Origin: a virus
DNA: 64,000 bases
Strand: one strand, 5' to 3'
IMG/VR virus record: IMGVR_UViG_3300032116_000104
Coordinates: 1-64,000 of that record
Part shown: positions 5,973-12,847 of the stretch, in pieces
Numbering within the stretch: position 1 is the stretch's first letter
Layout of the letters: every line of letters begins with the position of its first letter
Position numbers and translations under genes: made by a program
The notes under the pieces: model-generated
Seen by the model: the letters and a program-made list of their open reading frames with translations, nothing else
Told to the model about the DNA's origin: nothing
Database searches by the model: none

Positions 5973-6617
5973 ATGCTGAAAAGAGTGGAAGAATACGTTG
6001 AAGACCTAAGAAAATTAGCACTTGCCTTGACATCTGCTCAGATGGCCAAGTCTGTTTTCGTGTCCGAGGAGGGAATCGGGGAGGACATCGCTTTCAACTT
6101 TTTCTTCTGGAAAGAGAATAAAGTCGCCCTCATCATGCAACTAAATAAGGAACTGATGGGGCTTGACCATAGGCAAAGATTTATTGTCTGCGCCGACCTA
6201 TGCCTAGCCATCAGGCAGTATTGGGGAGTGGACGCCATAACCATGGTGGCAGAGGGGTACTGCTCCCAGGACCCCGAAAAGACAAAAGGCCTAGAATTGG
6301 CAAGAGAATTCCCTAAGCCAGACTCCAAGGTCATGGAGTGCATAACCATCACCCACGCTGAATATGGCCCCAAACCCGAGCCAAACATCCAACTAATGGC
6401 CTGCCCCTATGAGTACAAGCAGGGTCGCATCGTGGAGTTCCATGACCCAATCTACTATTCCGAGGGTGGCGGCAATATCCTGCGAGACAAAAAATACCCC
6501 GCAATGCTGGCAAAAGCACTCCAAAATGAAGTCCTTCCCAGTACTGACAAACTCAAAGATGAGATTTTGGATGAATTCCACGAAAGAGGAATATTCTCGC
6601 AGGACTTTGGGTTATGA
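5973..6617 (+). CDS. Hypothetical protein, 214 aa
   Basis: I do not recognise the family. The protein looks soluble and globular: an N-terminal helix (VEEYVEDLRKLALAL), a strand-rich core with FNFFFWKENKVALIMQL, a GYCSQDPEKTKG loop and a C-terminal helical end. It has no membrane segment and no obvious catalytic motif. It starts right after a predicted promoter, probably on a leaderless transcript, and overlaps the next gene by ATGA. The pair leads toward the ribonucleotide reductase gene. Confidence 0.65.
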   Translation: MLKRVEEYVEDLRKLALALTSAQMAKSVFVSEEGIGEDIAFNFFFWKENKVALIMQLNKELMGLDHRQRFIVCADLCLAIRQYWGVDAITMVAEGYCSQDPEKTKGLELAREFPKPDSKVMECITITHAEYGPKPEPNIQLMACPYEYKQGRIVEFHDPIYYSEGGGNILRDKKYPAMLAKALQNEVLPSTDKLKDEILDEFHERGIFSQDFGL

Positions 6618-6931
6618 GTAATTGGCATTCTAATAGAAGCAGTGGTCCTGAAAAACTATTTGATGGCGTGTCAATAATTCGCGCCGACAGAATGCCATGC
6701 CCAGTCTGTGGTCATCCAACTGGGGATTGCACTGGAGACACTCCGCCCCCAAAGAAAATCGCAGGTATGGGTGGCGTGTATTCCGACCAAAAAGAAGTAG
6801 GCAAGATTCTTGTGGAAGAGGACATCAAAGAAGAGCGACAGATAACTCCGTTCTACAAAACGACAGTAGTTATCCACAGGAAAGGTTCGTACATCACGAA
6901 GGAAGAAGCAGAGAAGTTCGGACTTCTTTAG
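6614..6931 (+). CDS. Small zinc-knuckle-like hypothetical protein
   Basis: The protein is 105 aa. Residues about 28-40 contain MPCPVCGHPTGDC, a CxxC plus Cys/His cluster that could bind zinc. The C-terminal half is charged with a VVIHRKGSYITKEEAEKFGL ending typical of short phage proteins. The start overlaps the previous stop (ATGA). A short stem (AGAAGT/ACTTCT, 6912-6927) spans its last codons and the stop. The function is unknown. Confidence 0.6.
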   Translation: MSNWHSNRSSGPEKLFDGVSIIRADRMPCPVCGHPTGDCTGDTPPPKKIAGMGGVYSDQKEVGKILVEEDIKEERQITPFYKTTVVIHRKGSYITKEEAEKFGLL

Positions 6932-6951
6932 ACGCTTTCAGTATTTGATGC

Positions 6952-6973
6952 TAGGGTATCATCGTAGACCCTA
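6952..6973 (+). promoter_or_regulatory. Short hairpin upstream of ribonucleotide reductase
   Basis: TAGGGT (6952-6957) pairs with ACCCTA (6968-6973) around a 10-nt loop in the 70-nt leader before the reductase. It is too small to be a cobalamin riboswitch. It may be a transcript-stabilising or attenuating stem; low confidence. Confidence 0.3.
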
Positions 6974-7001
6974 AGAGTTTGCGATTAAGAAAGAGACGCC
7001 C

Positions 7002-8927
7002 ATGTCATCCCTGTCACCTGATTTCCTTTCCTCATATTCCCAGAAAGTTGTGCCGTGGGGCTTCAACGGAATGGGAGAGACTGTTTTCCTCCGCACATAC
7101 AGCCGCCAGAAAGAGAATGGTGACAACGAAACCTTCGTGGAGACTCTTGCTCGCGTCATCAATGGGGCAAATGACATTGGTGCCGAACTCACCACCGAAG
7201 AGGCCGAGAAACTGTTTGACCACTGCTTCAACCTGCGTTGCCTTCCGTCTGGTCGCTCTCTCTGGCAGTTGGGAACCCCCCTCGTCAAGAAGTTCAATGC
7301 CACATCGCTGAACAACTGCTATTTCACCAACATTGAGAAGGTTGAGGATTTTGAACTCCTCTTTGACTACCTCATGCTCGGTGGCGGAGTCGGTTTTTCT
7401 GTGGAGCGCTCCAAGATTCACGAACTGCCGAAGGTGAAGTCTGGTGTTTCCATCGTCCATGAGCGGACCAATGATGCCGACATTATCGTTCCCGATTCCC
7501 GCACTGGATGGCGTCGCTTGCTCCACAGCGTCCTGAAGTCGTACTTTGATACTGGGAAGTCTTTCTCCTACTCCACGATTCTCATTCGTGAGTTCGGTGC
7601 CCCACTGAAGACCTTTGGTGGTACTGCTTCTGGTCCTGGGGCGCTCATTGATGGAGTGACCGACATTTGCAAGGTTCTTGAGAACCGTGCTGGCAAGAAA
7701 CTCCGCTCCATTGATGTGCTGGATATCTGCAACATCATCGGTCGCATCGTCGTGTCTGGCTCTTCTCGTCGTTCAGCGCAAATTGCCATCGGTGACCCCG
7801 ACGATGTTCTTTTCCTTCGTGCAAAGAACTGGTCGTCTGGCAACGTCCCCGCCTATCGCGCCAACTCCAACAACAGCATCTATGCCGACCACTATGACGA
7901 AATCATGTCTGAACTCTGGAAGGGTTATGACGGAACTGGTGAGCCCTACGGTCTTGTAAATCGTCGCCTTGCTCGCACCTTCGGTCGTCTTGGCGAGAAG
8001 AAGCAGGATGACTCAATTGAGGGATTCAACCCGTGTGCCGAGATTGGTCTTGCCGATGGTGAGTCGTGCAACCTCGCAACAATCTTCCTCCCGAATGTGG
8101 AGTCCAGGGAGCAGTTGCTGGAGATTTCCTACCTTCTCTACCGAGTCCAGAAGAGCATCACCCGCATGGAGTACCCATACGAGAAGACGACTAACATCGT
8201 GCGTAAGAACGCTCGCCTTGGTCAGTCGGTGACTGGCATCCTTCAGGCTTCTGAGGAGCAGGTCTCTTGGCTTGACGAGGCGTACATTGCTCTCCGCAAG
8301 GAGGACGCAGCGTGGTCGTCAATGAAGGGGTGGCCAAAGTCGGTGCGCCTGACCACTGTTCAGCCTTCTGGCACTCTCTCGCTCCTCCCTGGAGTAACCC
8401 CAGGTATCCACCCTGCCTATGCGCGCTACTACATCCGTCGCGTGCGTTTCGGTGCCGCCGACCCGCTGGTTGATGCGTGCCGTAAGCGTGGATACAAGGT
8501 TCAGTGGGACATTGGGCTTGATGGGCGTGAGGACCACACCCGTTATGTGGTGGAGTTCCCCTGCAAGTCGCCTGACAATGCCGTTCTGGCATCGGAGATG
8601 ACCGCTGTTGACCAGTTGGAGTGGGTCAAGAAGATGCAGACCATCTGGGCGGACAATGCCGTTTCTGTGACCGTCTACTACCGCAAGGAAGAACTGCCAG
8701 AAATCAAGCAGTGGCTCTCGGAGAACTACGACACGAGCGTGAAGTCTGTTTCGTTCCTCCTGCATACTGACCACAATTTCCCGCTTCCTCCTTACGAGGA
8801 GTGCTCGGAGGAGGAGTACCAGAAGATGCTCGCCAAGGTTGATTTCAGCGTTCCGCTGTACGTCCCCAAGGGTGGGGATGACCTGGACCTTGATAACTGC
8901 GCAACTGGGGCTTGCCCAGTCAGGTAA
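7002..8927 (+). CDS. Class II (adenosylcobalamin-dependent) ribonucleotide reductase, monomeric type
   Basis: The protein is 641 aa. It reduces ribonucleotides to deoxyribonucleotides. Family residues are visible: NNCYF near residue 104 (first redox Cys), NPCAEIGLADGESCNLA near 345-361 (thiyl-radical Cys and second redox Cys), PSGTLSLLPGVTPGIHP near 455-471 (phosphate-binding loop) and a C-terminal C-x4-C pair (NCATGACPVR) that relays electrons from thioredoxin-type donors. The lack of an ATP cone or a small-subunit gene, and the C-terminal Cys pair, fit the Lactobacillus leichmannii-type monomeric triphosphate reductase, though it is shorter. It needs host or imported vitamin B12. The next gene converges on its stop with no spacer. 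Confidence 0.93.
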   Translation: MSSLSPDFLSSYSQKVVPWGFNGMGETVFLRTYSRQKENGDNETFVETLARVINGANDIGAELTTEEAEKLFDHCFNLRCLPSGRSLWQLGTPLVKKFNATSLNNCYFTNIEKVEDFELLFDYLMLGGGVGFSVERSKIHELPKVKSGVSIVHERTNDADIIVPDSRTGWRRLLHSVLKSYFDTGKSFSYSTILIREFGAPLKTFGGTASGPGALIDGVTDICKVLENRAGKKLRSIDVLDICNIIGRIVVSGSSRRSAQIAIGDPDDVLFLRAKNWSSGNVPAYRANSNNSIYADHYDEIMSELWKGYDGTGEPYGLVNRRLARTFGRLGEKKQDDSIEGFNPCAEIGLADGESCNLATIFLPNVESREQLLEISYLLYRVQKSITRMEYPYEKTTNIVRKNARLGQSVTGILQASEEQVSWLDEAYIALRKEDAAWSSMKGWPKSVRLTTVQPSGTLSLLPGVTPGIHPAYARYYIRRVRFGAADPLVDACRKRGYKVQWDIGLDGREDHTRYVVEFPCKSPDNAVLASEMTAVDQLEWVKKMQTIWADNAVSVTVYYRKEELPEIKQWLSENYDTSVKSVSFLLHTDHNFPLPPYEECSEEEYQKMLAKVDFSVPLYVPKGGDDLDLDNCATGACPVR

Positions 8928-9203
8928 TCAGTGCTCTTTGAGCAGACCGTCTCGGATTACCCACAACTTGCAGATTGCTGAGGGGGAAATATCTCCCTCA
9001 ACAATCTCGCATTTGCGGCCACCGAGGAAAAAGACGCAGTTTGAGCAGACCATTCCCTGCTTGCCGAACGGGGAATTGTCCACATAGTGGGCGCCGTCAG
9101 ACTTGACTCCCTTGTTCCATTGACCAAACTTCTTCGCCACCTCTTCAAAGAGATTGTAGAGTTCAACTTCTCTTTTCTTCAGGCCGTCAATATTGTCAGA
9201 CAT
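8928..9203 (-). CDS. Four-cysteine small protein (copy B)
   Basis: The start at 9203 (MSDNIDGLKKREVELY) overlaps the end of the upstream paralogue and is preferred over the longer frame starting at 9287. The protein is 91 aa. It contains SNCVFFLGGRKCEIVEG and then ICKLWVIRDGLL: C-x2-C, C and C in a pattern shared with the protein at 9196-9552 (C-x-N-C-x5-G-x2-C-x-I ... C-x3-V-I-x-D-G). The four Cys could bind zinc or an iron-sulfur cluster. The family recurs near structural genes of actinophages; function is not known. Confidence 0.62.
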   Translation of the reverse strand: MSDNIDGLKKREVELYNLFEEVAKKFGQWNKGVKSDGAHYVDNSPFGKQGMVCSNCVFFLGGRKCEIVEGDISPSAICKLWVIRDGLLKEH

Positions 9204-9552
9204 TGTCACCCTTTTGCCACGACTTGACGACACCATCTGGGATGACGGCAAACCTGCACTTGCCTTCTGGGGCAACTGGCAGAGCAATGATTCTGCACTG
9301 GTCTCCTCCCTGATAAAGCACGCAGTTATCGCACTTCACCCCGATACGGGCATCCTCGTTGCTGGATGGCTCTTCATATCCAGCCCATATGCCAGTTCCA
9401 TCCTGGTTGAACTTGCCGTACTTCTGGGCGATTGTAACGAGCGCGTTGGCTAAGTCTCTCTCGTCATCCGAAAGTTTGATTTCTGGCTTTCTTACCTCAA
9501 CACGCATTCCAGACAGAATCATGTTGATAAGGGGGTGCATTTTCTCTGACAT
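9196..9552 (-). CDS. Four-cysteine small protein (copy A)
   Basis: The protein is 118 aa. The ATG overlaps the upstream stop (TAATG). The C-terminal half has KCDNCVLYQGGDQCRIIA and KCRFAVIPDGVV, matching the pattern in the downstream gene and also the helix before it (ANALVTIAQKYGKFNQDGTG against EEVAKKFGQWNKGVKSDG). The two genes are therefore tandem paralogues with a diverged N terminus. A metal-binding role is inferred from the cysteines only. Confidence 0.62.
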   Translation of the reverse strand: MSEKMHPLINMILSGMRVEVRKPEIKLSDDERDLANALVTIAQKYGKFNQDGTGIWAGYEEPSSNEDARIGVKCDNCVLYQGGDQCRIIALPVAPEGKCRFAVIPDGVVKSWQKGDNV

Positions 9553-10223
9553 TACTTCTTTTTCTTTCTTTTTTCGTAACGCTCAAGCATGCGCCTACCC
9601 TTGGCTGCAAGTGCCGCAGCATCCTCTGCATTTTGCGGAACTGGTTCACCCCACGCTGCTGCCGACAGGGCAAGCCTAGTTGGGCGTCCTTTTTCGTCCT
9701 TCATTGGCCCAGAGGGGTTTGTAAAGAACCTGGTCAAGAAGGAGCCCTTGCGTCGCAGTTTCTCTGGCGTATCTGCTGGACCCATTACCCCTGGCTTGAG
9801 ATTTGCCCCTTCTGTTCTCTTGAAGAACTTTCTTCCAGCGGCAGTTAGCCCACCCTTAGGGTCCTTGAGTCTTGCTCTTTTGTAGTGGACGATATCTGTC
9901 TCTCTGGCAATGGCCCTTTTCATTCCAGGCTCACCGAGTTGACCAATGGCAAGCCATTTGACTTGGGCGATTAGTGCTGGAACGGAAGTGTCTCTTGAGT
10001 GTCTTGCAATCCACGCATCTCTTAGGTCAAGCACCTTTACTTGCTCTGGAGTCATGGCATACCCGTCTTGCTCTACAATCTCCATGAGGACATTGAAGAC
10101 ATAGTCGCCAGCAGTTCCGCTTGACTTCTCCCATAGTTCTGGATAATGGGTTTTCAGTTCAACAGCGTAAGATGGGTCAAATACTGCCGACCCTCTATTG
10201 TGGATGTAAAACTCGTCAATCAT
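9552..10223 (-). CDS. DUF6321-like protein
   Basis: The start at 10223 (MIDEFYIHNRG) overlaps the upstream stop. The protein is 223 aa. The C-terminal 110 residues carry KDPKGGLTAAGRKFFKR, NLKPGV, ADTPEKLRRKGSFLTRFF and GPMKDEKGRPTRLALSAAAW, a signature I associate with the DUF6321 domain found in phages and some bacteria (recalled from memory, not searched). It is basic, ends in KRKKKK and is likely to bind nucleic acid. The N-terminal half is a separate helical region. It lies downstream of the capsid gene in the head operon. Confidence 0.6.
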   Translation of the reverse strand: MIDEFYIHNRGSAVFDPSYAVELKTHYPELWEKSSGTAGDYVFNVLMEIVEQDGYAMTPEQVKVLDLRDAWIARHSRDTSVPALIAQVKWLAIGQLGEPGMKRAIARETDIVHYKRARLKDPKGGLTAAGRKFFKRTEGANLKPGVMGPADTPEKLRRKGSFLTRFFTNPSGPMKDEKGRPTRLALSAAAWGEPVPQNAEDAAALAAKGRRMLERYEKRKKKK

Positions 10224-10476
10224 TTTTCTCGTTCCGCAATTTTTTCTTGGAGCCAATGTATTCAGAAACCATAGAGTTCAGTAACTCATACTCCTCTTTT
10301 GAGTCCTCAGGAAGCGGGCCATATACGGACTCCCAGGCTTCCTCGTGAGGCATGAACTTTTTTAGTTTTTCATATTTTGCTAGATTTTCTAGATACTTAT
10401 TTCTAGATGCTTCCATTTCCATAACACGCATCATGAAATCATATTCTGATTCATTAGTTCTTTTTTGTGGGAGCAT
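10216..10476 (-). CDS. Small helical hypothetical protein
   Basis: The protein is 86 aa, strongly charged and helical (EYDFMMRVMEMEASRNKYLENLAKYEK region), with a basic end (KKKLRNEKND). No domain is recognised. It is packed between neighbours with a 1-nt gap upstream and an 8-nt overlap downstream, so it is clearly part of the operon. Confidence 0.55.
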   Translation of the reverse strand: MLPQKRTNESEYDFMMRVMEMEASRNKYLENLAKYEKLKKFMPHEEAWESVYGPLPEDSKEEYELLNSMVSEYIGSKKKLRNEKND

Positions 10477-10477
10477 T

Positions 10478-10657
10478 TCAGTCTTCTTCGTAATTCTCTT
10501 CGCGTTTTTTCTTTTTGGGCAATCTAATACCGTTGTCTATTGCCCAGTCCTCAAAGTCGTCTGGAACGCCTTTTGAGTGTGCAGCGTATCTTAGGTACTC
10601 TTCAATTGACTCGTCGCCATCTTCTGGATTGTAACCCATACAACAATCATAGCCCAT
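10478..10657 (-). CDS. Small acidic hypothetical protein
   Basis: I prefer ATG 10657 (MGYDCCMGYNPEDGDESIEE) to 10678, because GGGGGTGA then sits about 7-9 nt upstream as a ribosome-binding site and the earlier start would lie inside a hairpin. The protein is 59 aa, acidic with a KKKKREE patch and two adjacent Cys. Function is unknown. The proposed ribosome-binding site is one arm of the hairpin at 10663-10696. Confidence 0.45.
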   Translation of the reverse strand: MGYDCCMGYNPEDGDESIEEYLRYAAHSKGVPDDFEDWAIDNGIRLPKKKKREENYEED

Positions 10658-10662
10658 ACGAC

Positions 10663-10696
10663 AATCACCCCCAGCCAATTAAGACTGGGGGTGATT
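10663..10696 (-). promoter_or_regulatory. Strong 12-bp hairpin covering a ribosome-binding site
   Basis: AATCACCCCCAG (10663-10674) is perfectly complementary to CTGGGGGTGATT (10685-10696), with a 10-nt loop. No U-tract follows on either strand, so it is not a classic intrinsic terminator. On the minus strand the GGGGGTGA arm is where the next gene's ribosome-binding site should be, so the stem could block translation or stop RNA decay. Confidence 0.6.
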
Positions 10697-10745
10697 GCCT
10701 CCCAAGGTAGCGGGAGAACTAATAGTATTTTATCATCTATTGATT

Positions 10746-11279
10746 CTACCCTATATCAACTATTAAATGAATCCTATCTATATTTGAGTTGTTCTCAATG
10801 GAGTGATACCTATCGGTATTGTCAATGACCCACACTTCCCCGTATGGGATGTGCATCAATTCATTGCCAACAGTGAATACACATCCAGGACTGGTTACTA
10901 CTGGGACGTGTATGCGATGAGTTTTCTTGCTTATTGTTCCAACGTCCTTGTGTCTTGGTATTTTTCCCCCAGCCCTAAGTCGGGCAAAAAAAGCGCGTTT
11001 TATATCGCTTTCCCCGTATTTGGTAATGCCAAGACCTGCGACCTCATCAATATATTTGCTGAATATAGACATGTGTTCGTGTTCTTCCTGGGAGGCGACG
11101 GTGTCTACTTTGCCCCACAGGAGTGGAATTGTGTCCGTGTTGGCGCTTGCTGCTCCACCGCGATTCTTTCTTTCTTTGAACCCCAACCATTCCTCATTGG
11201 TTATTTTTTCCACATGTTCACGGAGGGATTCAATGCTTTCCAGTATTCCCAGTGGTACAAAACTCATTTCCTCATTCAT
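10746..11279 (-). CDS. Aspartyl/asparaginyl beta-hydroxylase-like 2-oxoglutarate/Fe(II) oxygenase
   Basis: I start at ATG 11279, after the capsid terminator; the longer frame to 11378 would read through that stem. The protein is 177 aa. The C-terminal half shows the double-stranded beta-helix core: RHKD (HxD iron ligands), then HRIHVPVVTSPGCVF, a GEVWVIDN strand, YHSIENNS (distal His ligand) and DRIHLIVD (Arg for 2-oxoglutarate). Enzymes of this family hydroxylate Asp/Asn side chains in proteins. Its position directly after the capsid gene makes a virion or host protein a possible substrate; this is inference. Confidence 0.75.
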   Translation of the reverse strand: MNEEMSFVPLGILESIESLREHVEKITNEEWLGFKERKNRGGAASANTDTIPLLWGKVDTVASQEEHEHMSIFSKYIDEVAGLGITKYGESDIKRAFFARLRAGGKIPRHKDVGTISKKTHRIHVPVVTSPGCVFTVGNELMHIPYGEVWVIDNTDRYHSIENNSNIDRIHLIVDIG

Positions 11280-11299
11280 ATACACCGCCCAAAAGGAAA

Positions 11300-11327
11300 A
11301 ACCCCACCCTCCGAAGAGAGTGGGGTT
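11300..11327 (-). terminator. Intrinsic terminator after the major capsid gene
   Basis: On the minus strand a 12-bp stem (arms 11300-11311 and 11316-11327) closes a TTCG tetraloop and is followed by TTTTTCC. It lies 29 nt past the capsid stop and should separate high capsid expression from the downstream hydroxylase gene, which would be reached by read-through. Confidence 0.9.
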
Positions 11328-11355
11328 TCCCCTAACTAGATTGGCTAGTTGACTA

Positions 11356-12684
11356 TCAGGCCTCTGGAGCCGCGTCAAACGTCACCTTCACGAAGGCCTC
11401 TGGGCGCTTCACCGCGAGGGCAAGGCGCTGCTCGGCCAGGATGACAATGGCGTTGCGGACGAAGAAGTCCGAGTGCTGCTCTGAGATGCGGATGCTGGCC
11501 TGCTCACGGTCGTAGAGTTGCGCACCCGTACCGAAGGCACCGACGAGAGCGGTACCCTCAGGGATGGCTGGGGTCTCAACGACTGGCAGACGCCAGACTC
11601 GCGGCTCACCACCGAGGGCGACGGATACAGCGACCAGGTACTGGCCCTGTGAGTCCTTCGTCAACTCAATGTCTTCCCAGTCGTTCGGGTGGAGAACCAC
11701 ACCGCTCGGCTCGTAGTAAGCGAGGAAGGACAGCGTTGCCGCACGACGAATCGCATCAGCCTTGGTGTCGGGCACTGGGGTAACAGCGCCAGCCGACCAG
11801 TCATAGGTCTGGATGCCAGAGGTCTCAAGGACGCCAGTGAGGTTCTCACCAGTACCGTCGCCCGACAGAATCTGCGCATCCTCCTGGAGACGGAGGCCGT
11901 ACATGAGTTCGTTGTCAATGATGCTGCGGAGTTGCGGCTCATCGGCAAGCACGTTGCGGTGAGCAGCCTCCCAGTGCGCGATGGTGCGCACTGGAGCCTG
12001 GTGGCCCTCAAAGACCATTGACGACTGCGGCTTGGCAGCGAAGTTTCCACCTGAACGCTCAGCGACGGTCGCCGCGTTGTTGGTGCCACCGCCAGTCGTG
12101 GTGAAACCAAGCATGCGGAAGTACTCAATCACGGCAGCGGTCGTCGTGCGGGTCGGGAAGAGGTCACGGACTCTCTTGACTCGCATCGGCGGCACCACGA
12201 TTGGGTCACGCTGAATGGTACCGAACTCGCCAGGCGTACCCGATGGGAGGGCTGAGAAGACATCCTTCACGCGGTAGGCACCAGCAGTGGTGAGCGAAGC
12301 GCCGACCTGGAAAGGTGAAGGCATGTTCGCGCCATTGCGGCCACCCTGGAGGGACTTGAACTCGGCTGAATCCAGGAAGAGTTGACCGATTGTCTGCTGT
12401 GAGCCGAGGCCCTTCAGCGAGTAACCAGCAGCAGCGGCAGCGGCAACTGAATCGGCAGGAGCAGAGGTGCCCCACTCTTGAACCTGCGTGAAGGCCTCAA
12501 GACCCTCAATGAGGCCCTTGATTTCCTTGATGTCCTGCATGTTCTTGTCAAACGCTGACTTCTGCTCTGCAGAGACGACAACGGTGCCGTCCTGAATCTG
12601 GAATGAGTCTGCAATGGCCTTGTTGTCCGCCATCTTCTGGCGGAGCGCACCCTGCAACTCGTTGAGTCTTGACTTATCTGTCAT
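11356..12684 (-). CDS. Major capsid protein, HK97 fold
   Basis: The protein is 442 aa. The N-terminal 70 residues are a charged coiled coil (LNELQGALRQKMADN, DIKEIKGLIEGLEAF), the usual delta/scaffolding domain, followed by a linker VAAAAAAGYSLKGLGSQQ at residues 80-97 where maturation cleavage would be expected. The mature part has typical HK97 E-loop, P-domain and A-domain features (VKRVRDLFPTRTTTAAVIEY, LSGDGTGENLTGVL, GVVLHPNDWEDIEL, EGTALVGAFGTGAQLYDR, IVILAEQRLALAVKRPEAFV). It has AAGGAGACAAATCAA before its ATG and a strong terminator after it, as expected for an abundant protein. Confidence 0.95.
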   Translation of the reverse strand: MTDKSRLNELQGALRQKMADNKAIADSFQIQDGTVVVSAEQKSAFDKNMQDIKEIKGLIEGLEAFTQVQEWGTSAPADSVAAAAAAGYSLKGLGSQQTIGQLFLDSAEFKSLQGGRNGANMPSPFQVGASLTTAGAYRVKDVFSALPSGTPGEFGTIQRDPIVVPPMRVKRVRDLFPTRTTTAAVIEYFRMLGFTTTGGGTNNAATVAERSGGNFAAKPQSSMVFEGHQAPVRTIAHWEAAHRNVLADEPQLRSIIDNELMYGLRLQEDAQILSGDGTGENLTGVLETSGIQTYDWSAGAVTPVPDTKADAIRRAATLSFLAYYEPSGVVLHPNDWEDIELTKDSQGQYLVAVSVALGGEPRVWRLPVVETPAIPEGTALVGAFGTGAQLYDREQASIRISEQHSDFFVRNAIVILAEQRLALAVKRPEAFVKVTFDAAPEA

Positions 12685-12763
12685 TTGATTTGTCTCCTTA
12701 AAGACGTTTTGGGTTGGATGTGTTTTGACTGGCCTAGGTAAGCACCCAGCCCTATTGGAAATA

Positions 12764-12792
12764 ATAACTTACTCACCAGTTCCGCAGTGCAA
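12764..12792 (-). promoter_or_regulatory. Possible promoter for the capsid gene
   Basis: The 163-nt gap between the zeta-kinase gene and the capsid gene holds, on the minus strand, TTGCAC (12787-12792), a 17-nt spacer and AGTTAT (12764-12769). The wider segment TTGCAC..TTATTAT resembles TTGCAT..TTATTAT in the gap upstream of the protease fusion (about 38.04-38.08 kb). An inverted repeat AGTGCAA/TTGCACT (12786-12792 and 12813-12819) overlaps it. I see nothing else in the gap. Confidence 0.35.
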
Positions 12793-12847
12793 CATTTAGG
12801 ACTTTATGGGTATTGCACTTATTTTTATAACTCTTGCTGCTATCAGT

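Noticed and set aside
6932-7001. Cobalamin riboswitch before the B12-dependent reductase
   Set aside because: The leader is only 70 nt with one 6-bp hairpin, far too short for a B12 riboswitch.
11280-11378. Longer N terminus of the hydroxylase starting at 11378
   Set aside because: It would overlap the capsid gene end and translate the terminator stem. The fold begins well after ATG 11279.
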